A DNA stretch of 64,000 nt from DASPKX01 sp035627835 (GCA_035627835.1 DASPKX010000152.1:1-64000); one strand, 5' to 3'. Shown: positions 43,875-52,825, counted from the stretch's first letter. The notes: generated by a model from the letters alone, not told the origin. Numbers and translations are program-made.

Positions 43875-43907
43875 AGGCCGCACGCCCAAAAGGCATGCGG
43901 CCTTTTT
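43875..43907 (+). terminator. Rho-independent terminator after the DUF6807-Gfo/Idh operon
   Basis: Stem AGGCCGCA-c-GCC / GGC-a-TGCGGCCT with a CAAAA loop, one internal mismatch, then a T run (TTTTT). It lies 17 bases after the DUF1080-like stop. Confidence 0.85.
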
Positions 43908-43973
43908 CCTTTGGCCCCGCCCCGCAATTTTCTTTTCCTCACTGCCGCGCTGGGGCAGAATTGGCCTACCCCT

Positions 43974-44918
43974 ATGAAAACTGTGCCTCTTGGTCGGAGC
44001 GCGCTCAGGTCGAGCCAGCTCGCTTACGGTTGCTGGCGGATCGCTGGTCCGGTCGAGAACGCCCCCGTAACCGCGGAGCGCGAAACGCATGCAGTCAAGG
44101 CAATCTCCACCGCGCTCGACTGCGGCTTCACCATGTTCGACCTCGCGGACGTTTACAGCGATGGCCATGCCGAGGAGTTGTTTGGCCACGCCTTGCGGCA
44201 GATCCCTGGCATGCGCGATCGCGTCGTGATCTCCACCAAGTGCGGCATCCGCAAGCAAGGCGACCCGGACCAACACGCGCCGTATCGTTACGATTTCACC
44301 TCGAAGCACATCATCGAGTCCGCGGAGAAGTCGCTCCGCCGCATGGGAACGGACGTCATTGATCTCTACCAACTGCATCGGCCCGATTACCTCGCCAATC
44401 CAATTGAAGTTGCGGACGCATTCACACGCTTGAAGCAATCGGGCAAGGTGAAGGAGTTCGGCATCAGCAACGCGCGCCCAACACTCGTCGCGGTTTTCCA
44501 ACGGTTCTGCCCAATGCAGCTCGTGGTCAACCAGGTTGAAATCAGCCTGATGAAGCTCGATTGCTTCCACGACGGCACGCTCGATCAATGCATGCTCGAG
44601 GGCATCACGCCACTGGCCTGGAGCCCGCTCGGAGGCGGCAGGTTATCTTATGCGCACCCCGTCGATTTGCACGATCCAATCCACGCGAAGCGTCTGAAGC
44701 TGAAGGAAGAGCTGGACCACATCGCCCGCCACCACAATGTGAACCGGGCTGCGGTGGCCCTGGCCTGGCTGCTGATGCACCCCAGCGGCATCGTGCCCAT
44801 CGTCGGGACAACAAATCCCGAACACATCTGCGAGACCACCAAAGCCGTGTCACTTCAACTCAGCCGTGAAGAATGGTATCGGCTCATGGAAGCGGCAGTT
44901 GGCCACCGCTTGCCCTGA
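43974..44918 (+). CDS. Aldo/keto reductase
   Basis: NADP(H)-dependent aldo/keto reductase of 314 residues with a TIM-barrel fold. The likely catalytic set is Asp of FDLADVYSDG (the Tyr of DVY follows), Lys of VISTKCGIR and His of YQLHRPDY. VNQVEISL, EGITPLAWSPLGGG and GTTNPEHI are cofactor-binding stretches. It resembles the YdhF-type group. ATG at 43974 is preferred to an upstream start crossing the preceding terminator. It is transcribed alone after a terminator and converges with the lactate permease gene 9 bases away. The carbonyl substrate is unknown. Confidence 0.92.
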   Translation: MKTVPLGRSALRSSQLAYGCWRIAGPVENAPVTAERETHAVKAISTALDCGFTMFDLADVYSDGHAEELFGHALRQIPGMRDRVVISTKCGIRKQGDPDQHAPYRYDFTSKHIIESAEKSLRRMGTDVIDLYQLHRPDYLANPIEVADAFTRLKQSGKVKEFGISNARPTLVAVFQRFCPMQLVVNQVEISLMKLDCFHDGTLDQCMLEGITPLAWSPLGGGRLSYAHPVDLHDPIHAKRLKLKEELDHIARHHNVNRAAVALAWLLMHPSGIVPIVGTTNPEHICETTKAVSLQLSREEWYRLMEAAVGHRLP

Positions 44919-44927
44919 AGCTGCGTC

Positions 44928-46574
44928 TTACTTGCCGACAACGGGCGGAGGCTCCACAACCATCTGTGTAAAGGGCGGCACGTAAGCCTGAAGCGTCACC
45001 ACAATTCCAACCATCGCGGCCAAAGCGATGCTGTGGAAGAAGACGTACCGCAGGATCTGCCCTTCATGCCCGTACCAGTTGGTCGCGGTGCTGGCCACGA
45101 CGATGCTTTGCGCATCCACCATCTTGCCCATCACCCCTCCGGTGCTGTTCGCGGCGGCCATGAGCGTCGGGCTCACCCCAACCTTCTCGGCGGTGATCGT
45201 TTGCAAGCTGCCGAAAAGCACGTTGGACGCGGTGTCTGAGCCTGTTAAAGCCACACCGAGCCAGCCGAGCAACGTCCCAAAGAATGGATACATTGGCCCG
45301 GTCTTTGCCAACGCCAGGCCCAGCGTGGCGTCCGCGCCTGAATACTTCGTCACGTAGCCGAGCGAGAGCATGCCCGCAATAGTCACCAGCGAGTAACGGA
45401 CTTTCCAAACCGTCCGCCCGTATAAGCGCGCCATCTCCGCGGGCCGGTAGCCCATGATCAACCCCGCGATGATGGCCGCCACGAAAATGCCTGTTCCTGT
45501 GCCTGCGAGGATTTCGAATTTGTAAACCGCATCCTCAGGCTTGCGATCAGCGCTGACTTCGGGCCCGCGTGTCACCACCTGATGCAGCCCGGGAACGGGA
45601 ACGTGCTTTTTGTAAATCGCATTGGCCTGCTCCTTGAGCGGCTTCAATCCCCAAATAAACACGAGCACGCTCAACAGCAGCCATGGCGTCCAGGCGCGGA
45701 CCAACTGCTCGCGCGTTAGCGTTGGCGAGCTTTCCTTCACTGGCTGCTCGGTGGGAATGATCTCGCGCGGCTTCCAGAACTTCAGCAACAGAATGAGCGC
45801 GCCAATCGAAACGAGCGACGCCACGATATCGACCAGCCACGGGCCGTGGAAATTCGACACGAGATACTGCGGCAGCGCGAACCCAACGCCTGCAGTCAAA
45901 GCCGCGGGCCAAACTTCAATCGTCCTTTTCCAGCCGGCATAGGCCCACACCACCCAGAATGGCACGAGCAACGAGAAGAACGGCAGTTGGCGGCCAGCCA
46001 TGGCGCCCAGCGTGGTCTCGGGGATTCCAGTGACACCACTCAACGCAATGATCGGCGTTCCCAAGGCGCCGAACGCTACCGGCGCTGTGTTAGCAATTAA
46101 AGAGAGTCCGCACGCGGAGAGTGGCTTGAAGCCGAGTTGAATCAAAATCGCAGCCGTGACCGCGACTGGAGTTCCAAACCCCGCCGCCCCTTCAAAGAAT
46201 GCGCCGAATGAAAACGCGATTAGAATCAGTTGAACGCGCGGGTCTGGAGCAATTCGCGCCAAGCTCGCACGCAGCACATCAAAGTGCCCCTTCTCCACCG
46301 TAAGCGTGTAGAGGAAGATGAGATTCAGAATAATCCAGCCGATTGGAAACAGCCCAAATGCAGCTCCATAACCAGCCGCTGCGGAAGCCGCCGTCAGCGG
46401 CATCTTGAAACCAAAGACCGCCACAACAAACGCAAGGATAAGCGCCCCGACGGCGGCGACATGAATGCGCACATGAAACCAGCCGATCATCCCGAGCAAG
46501 ACGACCACCGGCAGCGCCGCAACGGCCGTGGAGAGCCAGGGATTGTTAAACGGATCGTAATTTTGCTGCCACAT
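44928..46574 (-). CDS. lctP: L-lactate permease (LctP/LldP family)
   Basis: Integral membrane protein of 548 residues with about 13 hydrophobic segments. The family is identified by GAFFEGAAGFGTPVAVTAA, LIANTAPVAFGALGTPI and TGSDTASNVLFGSLQ. It imports lactate, and in relatives glycolate, with protons. A hydrophilic insert (about 330-365) with KHVPVPGLHQVVTRGP is present. Its ATG overlaps the cutA stop by one base (TGATG), so it is translationally coupled. No lactate dehydrogenase gene is in this window. Confidence 0.93.
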   Translation of the reverse strand: MWQQNYDPFNNPWLSTAVAALPVVVLLGMIGWFHVRIHVAAVGALILAFVVAVFGFKMPLTAASAAAGYGAAFGLFPIGWIILNLIFLYTLTVEKGHFDVLRASLARIAPDPRVQLILIAFSFGAFFEGAAGFGTPVAVTAAILIQLGFKPLSACGLSLIANTAPVAFGALGTPIIALSGVTGIPETTLGAMAGRQLPFFSLLVPFWVVWAYAGWKRTIEVWPAALTAGVGFALPQYLVSNFHGPWLVDIVASLVSIGALILLLKFWKPREIIPTEQPVKESSPTLTREQLVRAWTPWLLLSVLVFIWGLKPLKEQANAIYKKHVPVPGLHQVVTRGPEVSADRKPEDAVYKFEILAGTGTGIFVAAIIAGLIMGYRPAEMARLYGRTVWKVRYSLVTIAGMLSLGYVTKYSGADATLGLALAKTGPMYPFFGTLLGWLGVALTGSDTASNVLFGSLQTITAEKVGVSPTLMAAANSTGGVMGKMVDAQSIVVASTATNWYGHEGQILRYVFFHSIALAAMVGIVVTLQAYVPPFTQMVVEPPPVVGK

Positions 46575-46915
46575 CAGGTGAGCGGGGTTGAAGCTACGTT
46601 TTCCGCAATCCAGCCAAGATATTCCTTGCTGCCGCTATCGATCTCGAAGGTGATGAACTCCGGCGTTTGGTATGGGTGATTGGATTTCACACAGCGCTCG
46701 AGTTCTCCCAGGCGAGTCGCGGAGGTTTTAATTAACAGCAACAACTCTTGGGCGGAATCGATTTTGCCCTCCCACCAGTAATGGGATTCCAGCCCAGGGA
46801 TAATGTTCACGCAGGCCGCTAAACGGTTCTGCAGTATGACAGCGGCGAGCCTGCGGCCGGTCTCGAGGTCCGGAACGGTGACACACGCCATCGTGGGCTG
46901 AAAGGCGGGGAGCAT
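46574..46915 (-). CDS. cutA: Divalent cation tolerance protein CutA1
   Basis: Protein of 113 residues of the CutA1 trimeric fold. Family stretches are AAVILQNRLAACVNIIPGLES, YWWEGKIDSAQELLLLIKT and HPYQTPEFITFEIDSGS, including the invariant WxGK and HPYxxPE-type motifs. In E. coli cutA affects copper tolerance; the molecular role is still unclear. It is the first gene of a two-gene leftward operon with lactate permease. The next 55 bases upstream lead directly into the second copy of the 166-bp mobile element. Confidence 0.93.
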   Translation of the reverse strand: MLPAFQPTMACVTVPDLETGRRLAAVILQNRLAACVNIIPGLESHYWWEGKIDSAQELLLLIKTSATRLGELERCVKSNHPYQTPEFITFEIDSGSKEYLGWIAENVASTPLT

Positions 46916-46970
46916 GCGCTTGAGAATAAGCGCGCGCCGCCCAGTGACAATTCTTTAACGCGCAAGCGCT

Positions 46971-47136
46971 TAGAAGCCGTCCCATAAATAACCAGCAAGT
47001 GGATTGCGAGGGATTTTGGCCGGAGGCGAGGCGCGACGAAGGAGCATATCCGCATGGATCTGCGACTGAGGAGCAACGAAGCATCCGGCCAAAAGACCCG
47101 CAAGACGCTGCTTGGGTATTTGTGAGACGGCTTCTA
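46971..47136 (+). mobile_element. 166-bp MITE-like inverted-repeat element, copy 2
   Basis: Same length and orientation as the copy at 1277-1442, with about three base differences, one of them inside the left repeat (TAGAAGCCGTCCCA). The inner arms TTTTGGCCGG (47014-47023) and CCGGCCAAAA (47085-47094) pair perfectly here. Its right end supplies the TAG stop of the leftward sugar transferase gene. If the outer TA is a target duplication, the ancestral sequence on the minus strand was TAC-TAA-GCG, so the insertion again fell in the TA of a stop codon, changing TAA to TAG without altering the protein. Confidence 0.8.
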
Positions 47137-48528
47137 GTATGCTGTCTTTGGCGGGCGAATCATGTGCCAAAAGGTGCGGAAGATAATGATTATATCCACA
47201 CCGAACGACCAGTTCTCGATGTAGTAAATGTCCGATTCAATTCGTTTGCGGAGCATTGCCTCATCCTTGGCTTCGCCGCGGAAACCGCGCACCTGCGCCA
47301 GGCCTGTGATGCCGGGCTTCACGAGCGCGCGCACATGATAATTGTGCATCACACGAGCGAACCATTCATTGTGCTCCGCCAGGTGCGGGCGCGGGCCGAC
47401 CACGCTCATCTCCCCCTGCAGCACATTCCAGAACTGCGGCAGCTCATCGATGCTGAATTTGCGAAGCCAACGCCCGGCGGGAAAAATGCGGCTATCCCCC
47501 CTCGTTGCCTGCCGGGCGGCGTCACCGCTGGCCGGGTGCATCGTGCGGAATTTATAAATGCGGAAGGGCTTCTGTTGCATGCCCGCGCGGTTCTGCGCGT
47601 AAAGCAGAGGGCCGGGTGATTGCAATCGCTGCACGATCCAGACCACCGCCGTTGCGATAGGCAGCGCCAGCAACACCATGGGCGTTGCTATCACGATATC
47701 CAAAACCCGCTTGGCAGCGCGGTTGACTGGATTTTCCAGCGGCTCCTGCCGCACCGCGATGAACTCGAAGCCATCCAGCTCGGAAAAGATCACTTTGCCG
47801 TGAAATCTTTGGTGCAGATCGCTCACCACGAGAAAACGAACACCCAGCCGCTCGCAAGCGCTGACAATCTTTGTGACTGCGGCGTCGTCGCAAGGCTCCA
47901 GCAAAATTGCCTGATTGATTTGGTTGCGAACGACAATGCCTTCAAACTCCTTCATTCCCCCCAGCATCGGCGTTTGCAAACCGGGCGCGACCGTTTCGTC
48001 ACTGACCGCGCCGACCACCTCAAACCCCAGCAACGGCTTGGAAGCAATCCATTCGTTCAAAGCGTCCGCCCGGGCCATCGCCCCAACCAGGAGTGTGCGC
48101 GCCCTTCGGCTCCGCGCAAAAACATAGTCCGTCACCCACTTCGGAAGATTGCGCGCAGTGACCAGCAGCAGCGCGTAAAGCATCAGCAAATAACTGAAGA
48201 GGAACACGCGGGAAATGACCTGGTCCTTTGTGGCGGCCAGGAAGAACACGATCGCCCCCGAGGCATACAAAGTTTGGCGCAGCGCGACGTGATGCTTTTC
48301 GACCACGCTCTTCGCCCGCCAATCCACCCCCACGTCCGCGCGCCCGAGAGCTTCCACCACCAAGCCCACGCCAGCCAGGATCGAGTAGATGAAATAGCTG
48401 CTGACTCGCGGCACTTCTGAGTACGTGGAACTCATGAAGAGGAAGTGCGCCCAAAACAAGGCCTGGCTCATGATCACCTGCGAGGTGATGAACAAGCTGT
48501 ACAGTCCCTTTAAGCGATGCGAAATCAT
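47134..48528 (-). CDS. Exopolysaccharide polyprenyl glycosylphosphotransferase (WcaJ-like sugar transferase)
   Basis: Membrane protein of 464 residues that starts surface polysaccharide synthesis by moving a sugar-1-phosphate from its nucleotide sugar to undecaprenyl phosphate. It has N-terminal membrane segments (about 1-125), then a CoA-binding-type Rossmann region (ARTLLVGAMARADALNEWI). The catalytic C-terminal domain carries KRVLDIVIATPMVLLALP, IYKFRTMHP, DELPQFWNVLQGEMSVVGPRP and KPGITGLAQVRG. All family motifs are intact. The stop codon is contributed by the mobile element. No other polysaccharide genes flank it, which is unusual for this enzyme. Confidence 0.92.
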   Translation of the reverse strand: MISHRLKGLYSLFITSQVIMSQALFWAHFLFMSSTYSEVPRVSSYFIYSILAGVGLVVEALGRADVGVDWRAKSVVEKHHVALRQTLYASGAIVFFLAATKDQVISRVFLFSYLLMLYALLLVTARNLPKWVTDYVFARSRRARTLLVGAMARADALNEWIASKPLLGFEVVGAVSDETVAPGLQTPMLGGMKEFEGIVVRNQINQAILLEPCDDAAVTKIVSACERLGVRFLVVSDLHQRFHGKVIFSELDGFEFIAVRQEPLENPVNRAAKRVLDIVIATPMVLLALPIATAVVWIVQRLQSPGPLLYAQNRAGMQQKPFRIYKFRTMHPASGDAARQATRGDSRIFPAGRWLRKFSIDELPQFWNVLQGEMSVVGPRPHLAEHNEWFARVMHNYHVRALVKPGITGLAQVRGFRGEAKDEAMLRKRIESDIYYIENWSFGVDIIIIFRTFWHMIRPPKTAY

Positions 48529-48631
48529 TCCGGACGATGATGGCGCGGGGCTTCATCATCAGCTCAAAGCAATTCCCGCGCGCTTGAAAACCAGTAAACC
48601 ACCAGCGCTGGATTACAAGCTTTGAACAGCC

Positions 48632-49357
48632 TTATCGCAGCAGATGCGTGTGGGCCTTGAGCCACTTCTCAGCCGCTTTGTAATCGGGGCAGACCTGCTC
48701 CACCGCCTCCCAGAACCTCGCGGAATGGTTCATGTGCCGCAAGTGCATCAATTCATGAAGGATCACGTAATCCTGCGCGAAGGAAGGCGTCTGGATCAGC
48801 CGCCAATTCAGGGAGATGGCGCCTTTGCTCGAGCAGGAACCCCAGCGCGTTTTTTGGCTCCGGAGAGTGATGCGTCGGACCTGCAACGCATGCACCCCTG
48901 CGAAGTGCAATGTTCGCTCCGGCAACACCTGCAATGCGCGCCGCTGCATCCACGCTTGCACCACCCCTTGAACCGTCTGGTTCGCCGACGGGCTTGGCAG
49001 TTCTGACTCGCCGAGACGAATCGTCCCGGACTCACTTCTTTCAATCCGCACCTTCTCCCCCAGGAACAACACTTCTGATCCAAAGTCCCAAGCTGTCCGC
49101 TCCTTTTGTTTCGCCGCAGCCCTCTCCAATGCCCCAACCAGCCATGCGGTGTTCCTTTCAACGAACTTCTGCGCTTCCGCCAGGTTCCCACCACGCGGAA
49201 TGGTTACGCGGACCGCTCCATCGGCGCGCACCCGCAGGAAGTAACGCCGCGCGCGGCCATTGGGCACCCAGACCACAGGAGTCGGGATGCCATTGATGAC
49301 CAGAGCGCTTGCAGGCGGGACGCGCGGTTGGCGGAAGAATAAATCCACTGCCCGCAC
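48632..49357 (-). CDS. YgjP-like (DUF45) zinc metallopeptidase
   Basis: Protein of about 241 residues with the YgjP/SprT-like zincin fold. The zinc motif is ILHELMHLRHMNHSARFWE (HExxH followed by N-H), preceded by KTRWGSCSSKGAISLNWRL, the conserved KxxWGSC element of this family. N-terminal RARRYFLRVRADGAVRVTIPRG is also typical. There is no signal peptide. The start is uncertain: GTG at 49357 is used, with TTG at 49384 and GTG at 49348 as alternatives; no ATG is available. It is divergent from the FAD oxidoreductase. Substrates of this family are unknown. Confidence 0.85.
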   Translation of the reverse strand: MRAVDLFFRQPRVPPASALVINGIPTPVVWVPNGRARRYFLRVRADGAVRVTIPRGGNLAEAQKFVERNTAWLVGALERAAAKQKERTAWDFGSEVLFLGEKVRIERSESGTIRLGESELPSPSANQTVQGVVQAWMQRRALQVLPERTLHFAGVHALQVRRITLRSQKTRWGSCSSKGAISLNWRLIQTPSFAQDYVILHELMHLRHMNHSARFWEAVEQVCPDYKAAEKWLKAHTHLLR

Positions 49358-49412
49358 TAAAGGGAATCCAATCCTTCCTGTCAAAAGCGAACCTGTTCGC
49401 TATAACCCTCTC

Positions 49413-51080
49413 ATGAAATCGCTCCCCGCTTGGCTCAGCGCGATAGCTCTCCTGCTTTCAATCCGGACAGCGCTCGCCGAAATGCACGACCTTGTGATTT
49501 ACGGAGGAACATCCGCAGCCGTGAGCGCCGCAGTTCAGGCGAAGCGCATGGGCAAATCGGTTATCATCGTCTGCCCGGACAAGCATCTCGGCGGTCTTTC
49601 AAGCGGTGGCCTCGGCTTCACCGACACCGGCAACAAAGCTGTTATCGGCGGCATCGCGCGCGAATTCTACCATCGCGTTTGGCAGCGCTACCAAAAGCCT
49701 GAAGCCTGGAAATGGCAGCGCCGGGAAGATTACGGGAACAAAGGCCAGGGCACTCCCGCGATTGATGGCGCGCAACGCACCATGTGGATCTTTGAGCCGC
49801 ACGTTGCGGAATCCGTTTTCGAAGACTTCGTGAAGGAGAACAACATTACGGTCCATCGCGACGAATGGCTCGACCGGCGCAAAGGGTTGCGTAAAACCGG
49901 CTCACGCATTGCGTCCATCACCATGTTGAGCGGCAAGACCTATGAAGGCCGCATGTTCATAGACGCCACCTATGAAGGCGACCTCATGCAAGCGGCTGGG
50001 GTCAATTACCACGTTGGGCGGGAATCGAAGTCCACGTACGGCGAAGAGTGGAACGGGGTGCAGACCGGGGTGTTGCATCATCGACATCATTTCGGAGTAT
50101 TGAAGACGAACATCAGCCCTTATCGCATTCCGGGAGATCCCTCCAGCGGCGTCCTGCCGAAAATCAGCGCTGAGCCTCCCGGTGAATACGGCGCTGCGGA
50201 CCGGAAGATCCAGGCCTACTGCTTTCGCATGTGCCTCACGGATCATCCAAACAACCGTGTCCCCTTCCCTAAGCCCGACAACTACGACCCGGCGCACTAC
50301 GAACTTCTGCTGAGAATCTTCGATGCGGGCTGGCGCGAAACCTTCGACAAATTCGATCCCATTCCGAACAAAAAGACCGACACCAACAATCACGGCCCGA
50401 TGAGCACCGACAACATTGGAGCCAATTACGATTATCCGGAAGCCTCGTACGAGCGTCGCCGTGAAATCATTCGCGAGCACGAGAATTACCAGAAGGGCTG
50501 GCTCTACTTCATCGCCAATGACCCACGCGTGCCAATGGAGGTGCAGGAAAAGATGCGCCGCTACGGCCTCGCGCGTGATGAATTCAAAGACAACGGCCAC
50601 TGGCCGCACCAGATCTACGTGCGGGAAGCCCGCAGAATGATCGGCAAGTATGTGATGACCGAGAACGAACTGCTTAAACGCCGGCCCACTCCCGAGTCAG
50701 TCGGCATGGGTTCGTACACGATCGATTCACACAACGTGCAGCGCTACGTCACGCCCGAAGGTTACGTGCAGAACGAAGGCGACATCGGCGTCTCAACCAA
50801 AGGCCCGTACGAAATCGCCTTCGGCTCCCTAGTGCCGAAGCCCGGCCAGGCGGATAACCTGCTCGTGCCCGTCTGTGTCTCCAGCTCGCACATCGCGTTT
50901 GGCTCGATCCGCATGGAGCCGGTCTTCATGATTCTCGGCCAATCGGCCGCGACCGCAGCCGCAACGGCCATCGACGACAGCGTCCCTGTCCAAAGCGTTT
51001 CATACGAAAAACTTCGCACCCGCCTCCGCGCCGACGGTCAAATTTTGAGGATGGAAGACGTCACATCTTCAGGTCAGTAA
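49413..51080 (+). CDS. Exported FAD-dependent oxidoreductase
   Basis: Protein of 555 residues with a signal peptide (LSAIALLLSIRTALA). The FAD-binding Rossmann start is HDLVIYGGTSAAVSAAVQAKRMGK, a GxxxA variant of GxGxxG, followed by HLGGLSSGGLGFTD and MFIDATYEGDLMQAAGVNY. Near the end, SHIAFGSIRMEPVFMILGQSAATAA is the C-terminal FAD contact. This is the PF12831-type family common in PVC and Bacteroidota, sometimes annotated 'xanthan lyase' without support. ATG at 49413 is chosen because the signal begins there, not at an in-frame start 153 bp upstream inside the divergent peptidase gene. The substrate is probably a sugar or glycan. Confidence 0.87.
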   Translation: MKSLPAWLSAIALLLSIRTALAEMHDLVIYGGTSAAVSAAVQAKRMGKSVIIVCPDKHLGGLSSGGLGFTDTGNKAVIGGIAREFYHRVWQRYQKPEAWKWQRREDYGNKGQGTPAIDGAQRTMWIFEPHVAESVFEDFVKENNITVHRDEWLDRRKGLRKTGSRIASITMLSGKTYEGRMFIDATYEGDLMQAAGVNYHVGRESKSTYGEEWNGVQTGVLHHRHHFGVLKTNISPYRIPGDPSSGVLPKISAEPPGEYGAADRKIQAYCFRMCLTDHPNNRVPFPKPDNYDPAHYELLLRIFDAGWRETFDKFDPIPNKKTDTNNHGPMSTDNIGANYDYPEASYERRREIIREHENYQKGWLYFIANDPRVPMEVQEKMRRYGLARDEFKDNGHWPHQIYVREARRMIGKYVMTENELLKRRPTPESVGMGSYTIDSHNVQRYVTPEGYVQNEGDIGVSTKGPYEIAFGSLVPKPGQADNLLVPVCVSSSHIAFGSIRMEPVFMILGQSAATAAATAIDDSVPVQSVSYEKLRTRLRADGQILRMEDVTSSGQ

Positions 51081-51090
51081 GTGCACGAAA

Positions 51091-51120
51091 AGCAAAACGG
51101 GCGTTGGTTAGACGCCCGTT
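51091..51120 (-). terminator. Terminator for the flagellin gene
   Basis: Perfect 9-bp stem AACGGGCGT / ACGCCCGTT with a 7-base loop, at 51096-51120. On the minus strand the stem is followed by a T-rich tail (GTTTTGCTTTTC), so it ends leftward transcription from the fliW-csrA-flagellin operon. It may also limit rightward read-through from the FAD gene. Confidence 0.8.
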
Positions 51121-51164
51121 CTCGCGCGGCTGGTGCGCCGCGTCACCGTTCGACTCCTTGAGCT

Positions 51165-51968
51165 TTATTGAAGCAGCTTGAGGATGTTTTGGGGGATTTG
51201 GTTGGCCTGCGCTAACATGGCAGTGCCGGATTGAACTAAAATGTTCGTGCGGGCGAACTCCGTGGATTCCTCAGCCACATCCACATCCTTGATCCGAGAG
51301 CTGGCTGCCAAAAGATTCTCTTTGCTCACAGCGAGTTGATCGCCGCTGTGCGTGAGCCGCGTTTGGTAAGAGCCGATTTGCGCGCGGTCTTCCGAAAGCT
51401 GCGTCATTGCATCCTGGATCAGCGTTGTTGCCTCTTGCGCATCTTCCACAGTGCCGACACCGCTGCCGAGTGCGTCCGTGTAAACAGCGGCGCCAAGATC
51501 AATCCCGTTCATCGTGAAGCTCGCCCCGTCTCCGTCAGTGGTGATGTCCAAGCCGGTGTTCGCAAAAAGAGGGACACCATTGAACGTCTTGGTGGCAGCG
51601 TCTGCGACGTACTCGGCAAGTTCGGCGTATTCCGCGTTATACAACTCGCGATCAGCATCCGTCTTTGTGACGTCCTGCGCGAGGATCGCCAATTCGCCCA
51701 TGCGGCTGAGCGCTTTGCCGATCTTCATCAAGTAGCCGTCCTGCGCTTGTGTGAAAGAGATGGCGTTGTTCACGTTGCTGCGCGCCGCGTTAATGCGGCC
51801 GATCTGCGCGTCGAGGCGTGTCGAGACGGCAAGCCCCGCCGCATCATCGGAAGGGTTCACAATCTTCGAGCCCGAACTCAGCCGGGCAAGGGATTTGTTC
51901 AACATCGCCTGGCTGGATTGCAGGTTCGATGCAGCGTTTTGCGCTGTGGTGTTTGTGTTGATGACCAT
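51165..51968 (-). CDS. fliC: Flagellin
   Basis: Filament protein of 267 residues, a short flagellin made only of the conserved D0/D1 ends. N-terminal signatures are NAASNLQSSQAMLNKSLARL and SSGSKIVNPSDDAAGLAVS; C-terminal ones are EESTEFARTNILVQSGTAML and ANQIPQNILKLLQ. The middle (FNGVPLFANTG to GTVEDAQEATT) is brief, so the hypervariable D2/D3 domains are missing. It starts 27 bases after csrA. That gap contains no GGA motif and no clear Shine-Dalgarno sequence. A terminator follows the stop. No other structural flagellar genes are in this window. Confidence 0.95.
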   Translation of the reverse strand: MVINTNTTAQNAASNLQSSQAMLNKSLARLSSGSKIVNPSDDAAGLAVSTRLDAQIGRINAARSNVNNAISFTQAQDGYLMKIGKALSRMGELAILAQDVTKTDADRELYNAEYAELAEYVADAATKTFNGVPLFANTGLDITTDGDGASFTMNGIDLGAAVYTDALGSGVGTVEDAQEATTLIQDAMTQLSEDRAQIGSYQTRLTHSGDQLAVSKENLLAASSRIKDVDVAEESTEFARTNILVQSGTAMLAQANQIPQNILKLLQ

Positions 51969-51995
51969 GGTGTTTTCGCGGGTTTAAAAATGAGC

Positions 51996-52229
51996 TTAAG
52001 AATGGGTGGCGAGCGCGAGCGGAACTTTTGGCAGCAACGGCCGTTTCCCGGTGAGCGCTTCCTGGTTGTTCTTGCGAATCTCCTGGTAAACTTCATGCCG
52101 ATGCACCGGCACATCCGCGGGAGCTTCAATGCCGACCTTTACCACGTCGCCATCCACTCGGACGATCTTCACCACGATGCGCCCATCAATGACGATGCTC
52201 TCGGCGGTTTTGCGGGATAAAATCAACAT
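51996..52229 (-). CDS. csrA: Translational regulator CsrA
   Basis: RNA-binding dimer of 77 residues: MLILSRKTAESIVIDGRIVV, VKVGIEAPADVPVHRHEVYQEI. The strand 1 and strand 5 residues for GGA-loop binding (Leu4, Arg6, Arg44-equivalent in VHRHEVY) are present. The C-terminal tail (ALTGKRPLLPKVPLALATHS) is longer than in E. coli CsrA. In flagellated bacteria outside the gamma group CsrA represses flagellin translation and is titrated by FliW, and the gene order here, fliW-csrA-flagellin, fits that switch. It starts 3 bases after the fliW stop. Confidence 0.95.
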   Translation of the reverse strand: MLILSRKTAESIVIDGRIVVKIVRVDGDVVKVGIEAPADVPVHRHEVYQEIRKNNQEALTGKRPLLPKVPLALATHS

Positions 52230-52232
52230 AGC

Positions 52233-52658
52233 TCAGCCGAGGGTTGGAAGTGGGTGTTGCACCGAATACTCACTGGCATTGGCCAGGATCACTTGCTTGC
52301 CGCGCATGGTGTGGCGGTTCACGACAATGGGCCCCTTTAAATTCACCGTCGCCGCATTGCGCCCGCGCAAGGTGACGATGTTGTAAATCAAGGCGTCGCT
52401 CGGAGACTCAAGATCAAGAAACTCCACATCGTCGTCCGTCAGCTTCGGAGCGTAATCCGGCGCAACGTAACAGGGAGGCGCCACGATGAAGGCGAGGTCC
52501 GTCTCACCATCCACTTCCAGCCAGGAAAAAGGCTCTTCCTCCGGATTGCTGACGAGGCGAAAGCGTTTGATGTGCTCCAGGCCAAGCAATCCGCACGGCA
52601 AGAAGAGCGCGGTCGCATTCAGCTCCATCGGCTCGGCAATATCTTCCATGACATTCAT
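52233..52658 (-). CDS. fliW: Flagellar assembly factor FliW
   Basis: Protein of 141 residues. FLPCGLLGLEHIKRFRLV, FSWLEVDGETDLAFIV and ATVNLKGPIVVNRHTMRGKQVI are standard FliW stretches. FliW binds CsrA at an allosteric site to relieve flagellin repression, and is itself bound by free flagellin, forming a feedback loop. It is the first gene of the leftward set with csrA and flagellin and is divergent from grpE across 255 bp. No CIRCE-type heat-shock inverted repeat was seen in that gap. Confidence 0.94.
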   Translation of the reverse strand: MNVMEDIAEPMELNATALFLPCGLLGLEHIKRFRLVSNPEEEPFSWLEVDGETDLAFIVAPPCYVAPDYAPKLTDDDVEFLDLESPSDALIYNIVTLRGRNAATVNLKGPIVVNRHTMRGKQVILANASEYSVQHPLPTLG

Positions 52659-52825
52659 TGGGCTACCCTTTAGCAGCCAGAATGCCAGCGGTGTTCAACC
52701 CCGAAACAGGCGGATTAAACCAGAAACTCCGGCAGGAGTTGCCGTTCCGAAGGCTTTGCAGTAGGGATCCACGGAATTTGTTGCCGACCCCATTCCTTCA
52801 GGTGCAATCCACGCGTGACTGGCCG

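Noticed and set aside
49260..49412. Upstream extension of the FAD oxidoreductase
   Set aside because: It would overlap the divergent peptidase gene and bury the signal peptide; ATG 49413 is better.
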